Position numbers and translations under genes: made by a program
Shown: piece by piece, positions 26,011 to 33,546 of the stretch
How the letters are laid out: every line of letters starts with the position of its first letter
How positions within the stretch are numbered: the stretch's first letter is position 1
NCBI RefSeq assembly: GCF_004795105.1
Contig: NZ_SSBL01000001.1
Span: 496,001-560,000, forward strand
Length of the DNA: 64,000 nucleotides
Source of the DNA: Streptomyces sp. A0642
Lineage (GTDB): Bacteria > Actinomycetota > Actinomycetes > Streptomycetales > Streptomycetaceae
Direction: 5' to 3'
Notes under the pieces: model-generated
Databases searched by the model: none
The model's input: only the letters and a program-made list of their open reading frames with translations
Told to the model about the DNA's origin: nothing

Positions 26011-27498
26011 ATGCACACCGACATCGAGCGCTGCGTGCGGGCCGTCCGGTCGAAGGACGCCCGGTTCGACGGCTGGTTCTTCACCGCGGTCCTGACCACA
26101 CGGATCTACTGCCGCCCCAGCTGCCCCGTCGTGCCGCCCAAGGTCGAGAACATGACCTTCTACCCGAGCGCCGCCGCCTGCCAGCAGGCCGGGTTCCGGG
26201 CCTGCAAGCGGTGCCGCCCCGACACCAGCCCCGGATCGCCCGAGTGGAACGCCCGCGCCGACTCCGTGGCCCGCGCGATGCGCCTCATCGGGGACGGGGT
26301 CGTCGACCGGGAGGGCGTCCCGGGGCTGGCCGCCCGGCTCGGCTACTCGGCCCGGCAGATCGAACGGCAGCTGCTCGCCGAGCTGGGCGCCGGACCCCTC
26401 GCACTGGCCCGGGCCCAGCGGGCGCAGACCGCGCGGGTGCTCATCGAGACGACCGTGCTGCCCATGGCCGAGGTGGCCTTCGCGGCCGGCTTCGCCTCGA
26501 TCCGTACGTTCAACGACACCGTCCGGGAGGTCTTCGCCCTCGCCCCGGGGGAGCTGCGCACCCGCGCTTCCCGGTCGGCACGGCCACCGGCCACGCCCGG
26601 CGTGATAGCGCTGCGGCTGCCGTACCGCGCCCCGCTCAACCCCGGTAACCTCTTCGGGCACCTCGCCGCGACGGCCGTCCCCGGCGTCGAGGAGTGGCGC
26701 GACGGGGCCTACCGCCGCACGCTCGACCTGCCGCACGGGCACGGCATCGTCGCCCTCACCCCGCATCCCGACCACATCGCCTGCCGGCTCTCGCTCACCG
26801 ACCCGCGCGATCTCACCCTGGCGATCAGCCGGTGCCGCTGGCTGCTGGACCTGGACGCCGACCCGGTCGCCGTGGACGAGCAGCTGCGTGCGGATCCGCT
26901 GCTGGCCCCGCTGGTCGACGAGGCGCCGGGCCGCCGGGTGCCGAGGACCGTGGACGGGGCGGAGTTCGCCGTCCGGGCCGTGCTCGGCCAGCAGGTGTCC
27001 ACCGCGGCCGCCCGGACCCACGCCGCCCGGCTGGTCACCGCCCACGGCACCCCGGTCGACGACGCGGAGGGCGGCCTCACCCACCTCTTCCCGGCGCCGG
27101 AGGCCCTGGCCGGACTCGACCCCGAACGGCTCGCCCTGCCCCTCAGCCGCCGCCGCACCCTCACCACGCTCGTGGGTGCGCTGGCGGACGGCTCACTGCG
27201 GCTGGGCACCGACACCGACTGGGACAAGGCGCGCACCGAACTGAACGCGCTGCCCGGATTCGGCCCCTGGACCGTCGAGGTCATCGCCATGCGGGCGCTC
27301 GGCGACCCGGACGCCTTCCTGCCGACGGACCTCGGGATCCGGCGGGCGGCCCAGCAGCTCGGCCTGCCCTCGACACCGGCAGCGCTCACCGCTCGCGCCG
27401 CGGGCTGGCGGCCCTGGCGCGCCTACGCCGTCCAGTACCTGTGGACCGTCGACGACCACCCCATCAACCACCTTCCCGTACAAGGAAGTCCCTCGTGA
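26011..27498 (+). CDS. alkA: Ada-AlkA fusion: methyl-phosphotriester-sensing N terminus plus 3-methyladenine DNA glycosylase
   Basis: 495 residues. An Ada zinc domain (1-75) has Cys34, Cys38, Cys65 and Cys68. An AraC-type helix-turn-helix (about 85-185; VPGLAARLGYSARQIERQLL) follows. The AlkA N-terminal domain (about 195-300) and a helix-hairpin-helix glycosylase core (about 310-490; LGQQVSTAAARTHAARLV, then LPGFGPWTVEVIAMRALGDP with catalytic-type Asp in FLPTDLGIR) complete it. It excises alkylated bases and may also sense methylated DNA to activate its own operon. The next gene ogt overlaps by four bases (GTGA), so the two repair activities are translationally coupled. No ribosome site is visible at ATG 26011. 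Confidence 0.9.
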   Translation: MHTDIERCVRAVRSKDARFDGWFFTAVLTTRIYCRPSCPVVPPKVENMTFYPSAAACQQAGFRACKRCRPDTSPGSPEWNARADSVARAMRLIGDGVVDREGVPGLAARLGYSARQIERQLLAELGAGPLALARAQRAQTARVLIETTVLPMAEVAFAAGFASIRTFNDTVREVFALAPGELRTRASRSARPPATPGVIALRLPYRAPLNPGNLFGHLAATAVPGVEEWRDGAYRRTLDLPHGHGIVALTPHPDHIACRLSLTDPRDLTLAISRCRWLLDLDADPVAVDEQLRADPLLAPLVDEAPGRRVPRTVDGAEFAVRAVLGQQVSTAAARTHAARLVTAHGTPVDDAEGGLTHLFPAPEALAGLDPERLALPLSRRRTLTTLVGALADGSLRLGTDTDWDKARTELNALPGFGPWTVEVIAMRALGDPDAFLPTDLGIRRAAQQLGLPSTPAALTARAAGWRPWRAYAVQYLWTVDDHPINHLPVQGSPS

Positions 27499-28025
27499 CC
27501 ACGATGCGAACCGCCACCGCCGCCGGGACCCGGCAGCACACCGTGATCGACAGCCCCTACGGCCTGCTGACCCTCGTCGCCACCGACGGGGTCCTCGCCG
27601 GCCTCTACATGACCGGTCAGCGGCACCGCCCGCCCGAGGAGACCTTCGGGGTGCCCGAGGCGAGCCCCTTCGGCGAGGCCGTCGAGCAGCTGGACGCCTA
27701 CTTCGCCGGCGCACTGCGGGAGTTCGACCTCCCGCTGCACCTCGCCGGCACCCCGTTCCAGCGCTCCGTCTGGGCCGAACTGCGGCGGATTCCCTACGGC
27801 GAGACGCGCACGTACGGAGAACTGGCCCAGAACCTCGGGAAGCCCGGCGCCTCCCGCGCGGTGGGGCTGGCCAACGGCAAGAACCCGGTCGGCATCATCG
27901 TGCCCTGCCACCGGGTGATCGGAGCCTCGGGCGGCCTCACCGGATACGGCGGCGGGCTCGACCGCAAGCAACGCCTGCTGGCCTTCGAGAACGGGACGGG
28001 GGACAGCGCCCCGGGGCTCTTCTAG
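27495..28025 (+). CDS. ogt: Methylated-DNA-protein-cysteine methyltransferase
   Basis: 176 residues. The active-site motif is IIVPCHRVIG with acceptor Cys138. The helix-turn-helix recognition segment is IPYGETRTYGELAQNLGKPG, and ASRAVGLANGKNP precedes the active site. The protein moves a methyl group from O6-methylguanine to its own cysteine, a single-turnover repair. GTG 27495 overlaps the alkA stop (GTGA) and follows aaggaag; an ATG nine bases later is less well placed. The TAG stop shares its last base with the big bidirectional terminator. Confidence 0.93.
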   Translation: MTTMRTATAAGTRQHTVIDSPYGLLTLVATDGVLAGLYMTGQRHRPPEETFGVPEASPFGEAVEQLDAYFAGALREFDLPLHLAGTPFQRSVWAELRRIPYGETRTYGELAQNLGKPGASRAVGLANGKNPVGIIVPCHRVIGASGGLTGYGGGLDRKQRLLAFENGTGDSAPGLF

Positions 28026-28082
28026 GGCGGGTACGGCGAAGGGCTCCGCGCGGACACGCGGAGCCCTTCGCCGTACCCGCCC
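28025..28082. terminator. Perfect 26-bp bidirectional terminator
   Basis: The arms 28025-28050 and 28057-28082 are exact inverted repeats around the 6-base loop cggaca. The hairpin starts at the last base of the ogt stop and ends three bases before the stop of the convergent GDT1-type gene, so it serves both. Confidence 0.93.
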
Positions 28083-28084
28083 GG

Positions 28085-28669
28085 TCAGCCGGTGAAGATC
28101 TCGACGACCGTCCAGACCGCCAGCCCCAGCATGCACACCCCGCCGATGCGCTGCACCGTCTTGAGGGGCACGCGCTTCGCGATGAACCGTCCGGCGAGCA
28201 GGGCCAGCGCCGACACGGACATCAGGGCGGCGGCGGATCCGATCGCGGTGGACCAGGCGCCGTTGCTCGCGGCCAGATTGGCCGTCGTGATCTGGGTGAG
28301 GTCGCCCCACTCGCTGATGAACACGGCCATGAAGGCGGTGGAGTACACCGGCCAGAAGCCGGTGACCGTCTTCGGGCCGCCCTCCTCGTCGTCGTCGCCC
28401 GCGTCGGCCCGCAGCAGCATGAACGCGCCGAAGGCGAAGAGGCAGGCGGAGACGAGCTTGACGATCCAGTCGGGCAGCAGGCCGAGCAGACCGCCCGCTC
28501 CGACCGCGATGGCCACGTGGACGATGAACGCCGACGACGTACCGAACCAGACGTAGAGCGGACGCATGCGCGTGCCCATGGCCAGGGACGCGAACATCGT
28601 CTTGTCGGGGAGTTCGGCGAGGAAGATCAGCCCGAAAGCGGTGAGGATCGCCAGGGGGTCGAGATGCAT
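28085..28669 (-). CDS. GDT1/UPF0016-family Mn2+ (Ca2+) exporter
   Basis: 194 residues with six hydrophobic segments and the duplicated family motif: AELPDKTM in the first half (about residues 18-25) and SEWGDLTQ in the second, both E-x-x-D-[KL]-T. An acidic loop (DAGDDDEEGG) separates the halves. Family members export manganese or exchange Ca2+/Mn2+ for protons across the membrane. The 5-prime leader contains a yybP-ykoY riboswitch, which directly supports a role in relieving Mn2+ excess. The ribosome site before ATG 28669 is weak, which fits control by the leader. It is convergent with ogt. Confidence 0.92.
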   Translation of the reverse strand: MHLDPLAILTAFGLIFLAELPDKTMFASLAMGTRMRPLYVWFGTSSAFIVHVAIAVGAGGLLGLLPDWIVKLVSACLFAFGAFMLLRADAGDDDEEGGPKTVTGFWPVYSTAFMAVFISEWGDLTQITTANLAASNGAWSTAIGSAAALMSVSALALLAGRFIAKRVPLKTVQRIGGVCMLGLAVWTVVEIFTG

Positions 28670-28795
28670 TCCGGGTGGCTTTCTGTTGGAGCCGGGCCCC
28701 GGGTCTTCCGCGAAGTGCCGCTCGGGCTTTTCGGAGGACCACTCGGCCCGGCATGACGGCGCCGCCCACAGGGCGTGGGCGTGTCATACCTGACC

Positions 28796-28892
28796 GAAGG
28801 TCTCGCCCGCCCGCAATGATCCACGAGCCCGGCCACCGGGAACCCGGAGGTTCCAGTGTGTCGACGACCGGTTTGCAGGGCTACTCCCCTTC
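28796..28892 (-). ncRNA. yybP-ykoY manganese riboswitch
   Basis: On the minus strand, GAAGGGGAGUAGCCC (starting at 28892) pairs with GGGCGAGACCUUC (ending at 28796) to form the closing P1 and adjoining stem. The conserved GGGGAGUAG and GCGAGACCUU blocks of the class are exact, with two internal stem-loops between them. Downstream, GCCCAC-gccct-GUGGGC, flanked by AUGAC and GUCAU, makes a hairpin that may be the expression platform. This RNA class binds Mn2+ and turns on exporters, and the next gene is a GDT1-type exporter. Confidence 0.92.
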
Positions 28893-28928
28893 GCAGCCGT
28901 CCACGTTACCGTACGGCGCCCTTCGCCG

Positions 28929-29840
28929 TTACGGCCGGTCCGCCGCCCAGGTGCGGTCCAGGAAGCCGGCGATCAGCGGCGCGATCTGCGGGAGGTGGTC
29001 CTCCAGGGCGAAGTGCCCGGTGTCGAAGAGGTGCAGTTCGGCGTCCGGGAGATCGCGCAGATAGGCGCGGGCGCCGGGCTCGGTGAAGAACATGTCGCCC
29101 GTGCCCCAGACCACGAGCGCCGGCGGGGTGTGCTTGCGCAGCCAGTCCTGCCACTGCGGGTAGAGCGCCACATTGGAGTGGTAGTCGAAGGCGAGGTCCA
29201 CCTGCGGTCGAGTGCGCCCCGGCAGGTCCAGGAAGTGCTGGTCCAGGGTCCAGCCGTCCGGCGCGACCAGCTCGGGATCGGCCGTTCCGCCCTCGTACTG
29301 GCCCCGGGTCGCGGGCAGGGTCAGCAGCGACCGTACGGTCTCGGCGGCGCCGGGGTCCTCCGGGCGCAGCGCGATGAAGTCGCGGGCCTGCCGCGACAGC
29401 CCCTCCTCGTACGCGTTGCCGTTCTGGACCACCAGACCGGCGATCCACTCCGGGTGGCGGGCGGCGAGCCGGAACCCGACGGGGGCCCCGAAGTCGAACA
29501 CGTACATCGCGAAGCGCGACAGCCCGAGCCGCTGCACGAAACCCTCGGTGATGTCCGCGAGCCGGTCGAAGGTGTACGTGAACGGGCCGCCGGTGGCGGA
29601 GGACGCCGGGGCCTCACTGTGGCCGAAGCCCGGGTAGTCCGGGGCGATGAGGCGGTAACGGGCGCCGAGCGCGTCCATCAGCCGGCGGAACTGGTGCGAG
29701 GCCGACGGGAAGCCGTGCAGGAGCAGCATCACCGGGGTGTCGTCGGTGGCGTCGACGGGGAGCGACTCGCGGTAGAAGACACGGACGCCGTCGACCTCGA
29801 TGTGGCGGTGACGGATGTGCGGAACGATCGGAATCGCCAT
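28929..29840 (-). CDS. Alpha/beta hydrolase with Asp nucleophile (epoxide hydrolase/dehalogenase-like)
   Basis: 303 residues. LLHGFPSASHQFR gives the oxyanion hole, FDFGAPVGFRLA the elbow with Asp in place of Ser, and DTGHFALEDH the catalytic His. VVQNGNAYEEGL is typical of a widespread soluble hydrolase group near haloalkane dehalogenases and epoxide hydrolases. ATG 29840 stands nine bases after aaggagg; a GTG six bases upstream is also possible. It is divergent from the CGNR-type regulator, and the shared 80-base region carries an inverted repeat flanking its -10 region. It is therefore likely repressed by that neighbour and induced by a substrate. The substrate is unknown. Confidence 0.85.
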   Translation of the reverse strand: MAIPIVPHIRHRHIEVDGVRVFYRESLPVDATDDTPVMLLLHGFPSASHQFRRLMDALGARYRLIAPDYPGFGHSEAPASSATGGPFTYTFDRLADITEGFVQRLGLSRFAMYVFDFGAPVGFRLAARHPEWIAGLVVQNGNAYEEGLSRQARDFIALRPEDPGAAETVRSLLTLPATRGQYEGGTADPELVAPDGWTLDQHFLDLPGRTRPQVDLAFDYHSNVALYPQWQDWLRKHTPPALVVWGTGDMFFTEPGARAYLRDLPDAELHLFDTGHFALEDHLPQIAPLIAGFLDRTWAADRP

Positions 29841-29864
29841 GTTCACATGCCTCCTTGGTGACCT

Positions 29865-29903
29865 GATGCATTAGTTTTATCCCGGTGGCTTCTAATGCGT
29901 CAA
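29865..29903 (-). promoter_or_regulatory. Promoter and operator shared by the hydrolase and the CGNR regulator
   Basis: The arms gatgcattag (29865-29874) and ctaatgcgtc (29892-29901) form an inverted repeat, 9 of 10 matching. On the minus strand a TTGACG (29903-29898) with a GATAAA hexamer 16 bases on makes a plausible hydrolase promoter. One operator arm overlaps the -35 box and the other lies just beyond the -10 box. Extra half sites (ttagcgttagc) lie nearer the regulator start. The pattern suggests repression by the divergent CGNR protein. Confidence 0.55.
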
Positions 29904-29926
29904 GGGGGTGAGTTAGCGTTAGCATC

Positions 29927-30568
29927 ATGAATGGTCTCGAGCCCATGACCGGCGAGCCGCTCGCCCTGGACCTGCTCAACACGCTTCCGTACGCGGCCGA
30001 GGGCCCCCCGGTCGATCATCTGGCCGACGCGGCCGGCCTGCTGAGGTGGCTGGCGCTGGAGGAGGAGCGGCTGCCCGGGGCCGCCGGGGTGCGGGAGGCG
30101 ACCGCGGACGATCTGGCGGCGGTGCGCGCGGTCCGGGCCGATGCGACGCTCGCCGTCGCGGCGGCCCGTCGCGGTGAGCGCCCCCCGGAATCCGCCCTGC
30201 GGGGGCTCAACGACGCCCAGCTCGCCGCCCCCTCGATCCGGTACGCACAGTGGGACGGCGACGCCGTCGTGGTGACCGCCCGCCGCAGCGGTCCGCCCGG
30301 TCAGCGGGTGGCCGCGGCCCTGGCCGAAGAGGTGGCGGCCCTGCTGGCGGATCCGGCGCTCGCCCGGATCCGGGAGTGCGAGGCCGAGGACTGCACGATG
30401 CTCTTCGTCCCCGCCCACCCGCGCCGCCGCTGGTGCTCGGCCGCGCGCTGCGGCAACCGTGCGCGGGTGGCCCGTTACTACCGGCGGCACAAGGGGGAGG
30501 GGCCGCAGGCTGCAGGAGCGCCCCGCCCGGTCAGGCCCCCGGACCCGCCTCGCCCGCCAGCCGTCTGA
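29927..30568 (+). CDS. CGNR zinc-finger (ABATE-domain) regulator
   Basis: 213 residues. An N-terminal ABATE domain (LALDLLNTLPYAAEGPPVDH, DLAAVRAVRADATLAV) is followed by a C-terminal CGNR zinc finger: CEAEDCTMLF, then RRRWCSAARCGNRARVARYY. The family consists of putative stress-type regulators in which the zinc finger probably binds DNA. It is divergent from the hydrolase at 29840 with an inverted repeat between them, so it is the likely local repressor. The proline-rich last 20 residues overlap the end of the convergent sirtuin gene by 38 bases. Confidence 0.88.
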   Translation: MNGLEPMTGEPLALDLLNTLPYAAEGPPVDHLADAAGLLRWLALEEERLPGAAGVREATADDLAAVRAVRADATLAVAAARRGERPPESALRGLNDAQLAAPSIRYAQWDGDAVVVTARRSGPPGQRVAAALAEEVAALLADPALARIRECEAEDCTMLFVPAHPRRRWCSAARCGNRARVARYYRRHKGEGPQAAGAPRPVRPPDPPRPPAV

Positions 30569-31268
30569 GCAGGGCGGGCAGCGCGGTGCCGATCGGCTCG
30601 CGGATCGTCTCCTGCGCCCGTGCGTCGTACGGCGTCGGCTCCGCGTTCATCACGATCAGCCGCGCCCCGTGCTCCGCCGCGATCCCGGCCAGCGAGGCGG
30701 CGGGCTGCACCTGGAGGGTCGTACCGACCGCGATGAACACCTCGCAGCCCTTCGCGACCGCCATCGCCCGGCCGAGCACCACGGGGTCGAGCCGTTCCCC
30801 GAACATGACCGTGGCCGGCTTGAGGACGCCGCCGCACGCGCGGCACGGCGGATCGGGCTCACCCGCCTCGACCCGGGACAGGGCCTCGGCCATCGCCGAG
30901 CGGGCATGACAGCGGGTGCACACGACCTGGCGTGCGGTGCCGTGCAGTTCGAGGACCTTGCGCGGGGAGAGCCCGGCAGCCTGGTGCAGACCGTCGACGT
31001 TCTGCGTGAGCACCCGGACGGCGACGCCGGACCGCTCCAGGGCGGCCACCGCACGATGGGCCGTGTTCGGCTCGGCGTTCCTGGCCGCAGTGGTGCGCCG
31101 CATCAGCCACGAGCGGCGGCGGATGTCCGGATCGGCCATGTACGCGTCGTACTGGACGAGCTTCTCGGCCTCCGGATCCTTGCGCCAGAGGCCGTCCGGC
31201 CCGCGGTAGTCGGGGATGCCGGAGTCCGTGGAGATGCCCGCGCCGCTGAGGATCGCCACGAGTGTCAT
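30531..31268 (-). CDS. Sir2-type NAD-dependent protein deacylase
   Basis: 245 residues. GAGISTDSGIPDYRGPDGLW carries the NAD loop, TQNVDGLHQAAG and the catalytic His in VLELHG follow, zinc is held by CTRCHA and CRACGG, and FIAVGTTLQVQPAA closes the Rossmann fold. It removes acyl groups from lysines and makes O-acyl-ADP-ribose, a substrate of macrodomains such as the one at 24855. ATG 31268 is where the family begins; the frame open to 31337 is not family-like. Its 3-prime end overlaps the CGNR gene by 38 bases tail to tail. Confidence 0.93.
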   Translation of the reverse strand: MTLVAILSGAGISTDSGIPDYRGPDGLWRKDPEAEKLVQYDAYMADPDIRRRSWLMRRTTAARNAEPNTAHRAVAALERSGVAVRVLTQNVDGLHQAAGLSPRKVLELHGTARQVVCTRCHARSAMAEALSRVEAGEPDPPCRACGGVLKPATVMFGERLDPVVLGRAMAVAKGCEVFIAVGTTLQVQPAASLAGIAAEHGARLIVMNAEPTPYDARAQETIREPIGTALPALLRRLAGEAGPGA

Positions 31269-31335
31269 GCCGCGAGCGTACGCACCGCCCACCGCCCCTC
31301 GCGAGGCGATATCGCGTGCTGCTACCGTCCCCGCC

Positions 31336-31536
31336 ATGGCGAAGGTGACGGTCAGTCTGGATGCGGAACTCGTGGTCGAGGCGATGGTGCTGGCCGGCGT
31401 CGGCAGCCCCCAGGACGCCGTCGAACTCGTCGTACGCGACTACATCGCGCGCGGCCACCGCACGGAGGCGCGCACGGCGGCGCGCGAGGAGACCGTGCGC
31501 GAGGACGGGATCAGGCCGCAGGACCAGCAGGGCTGA
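31336..31536 (+). CDS. Small VapB-like (ribbon-helix-helix) antitoxin-type protein
   Basis: 66 residues. AKVTVSLDAELVVEAMVLAG, then SPQDAVELVVRDYIARGHRT, resembles DUF2191/VapB antitoxins, with an N-terminal beta strand then helices and a polar tail. No PIN-domain VapC toxin follows: the next gene is a NUDIX protein on the other strand. It is therefore an orphan or a plain small regulator. There is no Shine-Dalgarno sequence. TACCGT ends seven bases before ATG 31336, in line with a leaderless message. It is divergent from the sirtuin, 67 bases away. Confidence 0.75.
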   Translation: MAKVTVSLDAELVVEAMVLAGVGSPQDAVELVVRDYIARGHRTEARTAAREETVREDGIRPQDQQG

Positions 31537-31548
31537 CGCGGGCCGGCG

Positions 31549-31583
31549 GGCGGCGCCTGTCCGCCGGGCGTCGGGGCGCCGCC
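31549..31583. terminator. Hairpin between the antitoxin-like and NUDIX genes
   Basis: The perfect 9-bp arms ggcggcgcc (31549-31557) and ggcgccgcc (31575-31583) enclose a 17-base loop between two convergent stop codons (31536 and 31585). It is probably bidirectional. Confidence 0.6.
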
Positions 31584-31584
31584 G

Positions 31585-32076
31585 TCAGCCGACGGGACGC
31601 CCGTCCTCCAGTTCCACGGCACCGGTGCCGGATTCGAGCACGTCCAGCGCCGCCCGCACGCGCGCGCGGAGCGCCCCGAGCAGGTACCGGTCGATCTCGG
31701 CGGGCTCGACGAGCTTCCACGACAGCAGCTCCTCCTCCTGGAGCCTGACGGCCTTCAGCCGCTCCTCGTCCAGCACCCCGCCGTCGTACACATAGGCCAC
31801 GATCGGCGGCCGTGCGGCCCCACGCGTCCAGTCCACCGCGAGCAGCCGGCCCGGTTCCAGGTCGAGGCCGATCTCCTCGGCCGACTCGCGCCGCGCGGCC
31901 TGCCGCGGGGACTCGCCGTCCGCCGACTCGATCGTGCCGCCGGGCAGCGTCCAGCCCTCGCGGTAGTTCGGTTCGACGAGCAGGACCCGCCCCCGCGCGT
32001 CACGGAAGAGGCAGGCCGCACCGGCCAGGACCTTGGGGAGACCGGCGATGTACGTGGCGTAGTCATGGGTGGTCAC
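31585..32076 (-). CDS. NUDIX hydrolase
   Basis: 163 residues. The Nudix box runs through GGTIESADGESPRQAARRES and continues AEEIGLDL. The E-x7-R-E-x2-E-E-x-G core is intact, with two extra residues between the first Gly and first Glu. Members cleave nucleoside diphosphates linked to another group, using Mg2+ on the box glutamates. GTG 32076 (VTTHDYATYIAGLPKV) is the only start that keeps the first beta strand. No clear ribosome site is visible. It is divergent from glycerate kinase with 112 bases between them. Confidence 0.87.
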   Translation of the reverse strand: MTTHDYATYIAGLPKVLAGAACLFRDARGRVLLVEPNYREGWTLPGGTIESADGESPRQAARRESAEEIGLDLEPGRLLAVDWTRGAARPPIVAYVYDGGVLDEERLKAVRLQEEELLSWKLVEPAEIDRYLLGALRARVRAALDVLESGTGAVELEDGRPVG

Positions 32077-32188
32077 AGCGGCAGCGTAGTGCCCGGGTCC
32101 AGGGCCCGGACACCCATGGGCAGGGAGGGGGTGCTGCGGATAGGGTCGGGGCGGCGCGACTGCCTGTTCGAAAGCAAAGGGAATCAAG

Positions 32189-33322
32189 GTGACGGACGGA
32201 GCAGTGATGGAGACCGCACGCGTGCTCGTCGCGGCGGACAAGTTCAAGGGCTCGCTCACGGCCGTGCAGGTCGCTGAGCGGGTGACGGCCGGGCTGCGGC
32301 GCGTCGCCCCCGGGGTACGGGTCGAGACCCTGCCCGTGGCGGACGGCGGCGACGGGACGGTGGCGGCCGCGGTGGCCGCCGGATTCGAGCGCCGCGAGGC
32401 GCGTGTGACCGGCCCGCTGGGCGATCCCGTGACGGCCGCGTACGCGGTGCGCGACACCACCGCGGTGGTCGAGATGGCCGAGGCCTCGGGCCTCCAGCAC
32501 CTGCCGGCGGGCGTGTTCGCCCCGCTCACCGCCACCACGTACGGCTCCGGTGAGCTGCTGCTCGCCGCGCTCGAAGCGGGCGCGCGGACCCTCGTGTTCG
32601 GCGTCGGCGGCAGTGCCACGACGGACGGCGGGGCGGGCATGCTGACCGCGCTCGGCGCACGGTTCCTGGACGCGGACGGCAAGCCCGTCGGCCCCGGCGG
32701 CGGCGGGCTCGCCGATCTCGCCACCGCCGATCTCTCCGGGCTCGACCCGCGACTCGGCGAGGTCGACCTGATCCTCGCGAGCGACGTCGACAACCCGCTC
32801 ACCGGGCCGAAGGGCGCGCCCGAGGTGTACGGCCGCCAGAAGGGCGCCACCGAGGACGACGTCGCGGCGCTCGACGCGGCGCTCGCCCACTACGCCTCCG
32901 TGCTGGGCCCCGAGCAGGCAGACCTGCCCGGGGCCGGTGCGGCGGGCGGTATCGGCTACGGGGCGCTCGTCGCGCTCGGTGCGCGGTTCCGGCCCGGGAT
33001 CGAGGTGATGCTCGACGTCCTCGGCTTCGCGCCCGCGCTGGCCCGGGCGACGCTCGTCATCACCGGCGAGGGCTCACTCGACGAACAGACCCTGCACGGC
33101 AAGGCCCCGGCCGGCGTCGCCGCGGCGGCGCGCGCGGCGGGCATCGAGGTGGTCGCGGTCTGCGGGCGCCTGGCCCTGCCGCCGGAGGCCCTGGGGCGCG
33201 CGGGGATCCGCCGCGCGTACGCGCTCACGGAGCTGGAGCCGGACCCCGCGGTGTGCATGGCCGAGGCGGGACCGCTGCTGGAGCGGGTGGCGGAGTCGAT
33301 CGCGCGGGACTTCCTGCGATGA
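32189..33322 (+). CDS. Glycerate kinase (GlxK/GarK class)
   Basis: 377 residues, the usual length. VLVAADKFKGSLTAVQVAER is the N-terminal signature, PVADGGDGTVAAAV the glycerate-site loop, FGVGGSATTDGGAGMLTALG the nucleotide loop, and VITGEGSLDEQTLHGKAPAG the late conserved block. It phosphorylates D-glycerate (usually to 2-phosphoglycerate in this class), feeding glyoxylate-derived carbon into glycolysis. GTG 32189 follows aaaggga at eight bases. An ATG at codon 7 is possible. Confidence 0.92.
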   Translation: MTDGAVMETARVLVAADKFKGSLTAVQVAERVTAGLRRVAPGVRVETLPVADGGDGTVAAAVAAGFERREARVTGPLGDPVTAAYAVRDTTAVVEMAEASGLQHLPAGVFAPLTATTYGSGELLLAALEAGARTLVFGVGGSATTDGGAGMLTALGARFLDADGKPVGPGGGGLADLATADLSGLDPRLGEVDLILASDVDNPLTGPKGAPEVYGRQKGATEDDVAALDAALAHYASVLGPEQADLPGAGAAGGIGYGALVALGARFRPGIEVMLDVLGFAPALARATLVITGEGSLDEQTLHGKAPAGVAAAARAAGIEVVAVCGRLALPPEALGRAGIRRAYALTELEPDPAVCMAEAGPLLERVAESIARDFLR

Positions 33323-33458
33323 GCTGACGTCGCCCGGCGGGCGGGGAGGGGGCGGCGCTGCTCCTGCGGTGCGCGGTGCGCGTGGGGCGGCGCTGTGCCG
33401 CACCTGCGGGCAGGCGTACCCCTGCCCGCCCCCCTCCGTGCCCGGGGCACCCGCGCCT

Positions 33459-33491
33459 CCCCCTAACTCCCTCCGGGGGACCCCCAGGGGG
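33459..33491. terminator. C/G-run palindrome between glycerate kinase and the PucR-type gene
   Basis: ccccct (33459-33464) and aggggg (33486-33491) enclose further C/G runs (cctccgggggaccccc). It lies between convergent genes and may be a terminator or one of the short G/C-run palindromes common in streptomycete spacers. Confidence 0.35.
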
Positions 33492-33546
33492 CTGGATCGC
33501 CGCCTCGGCGGACGCTCACGCGCGCCTCGGCTCGGTGGGACGGTCC

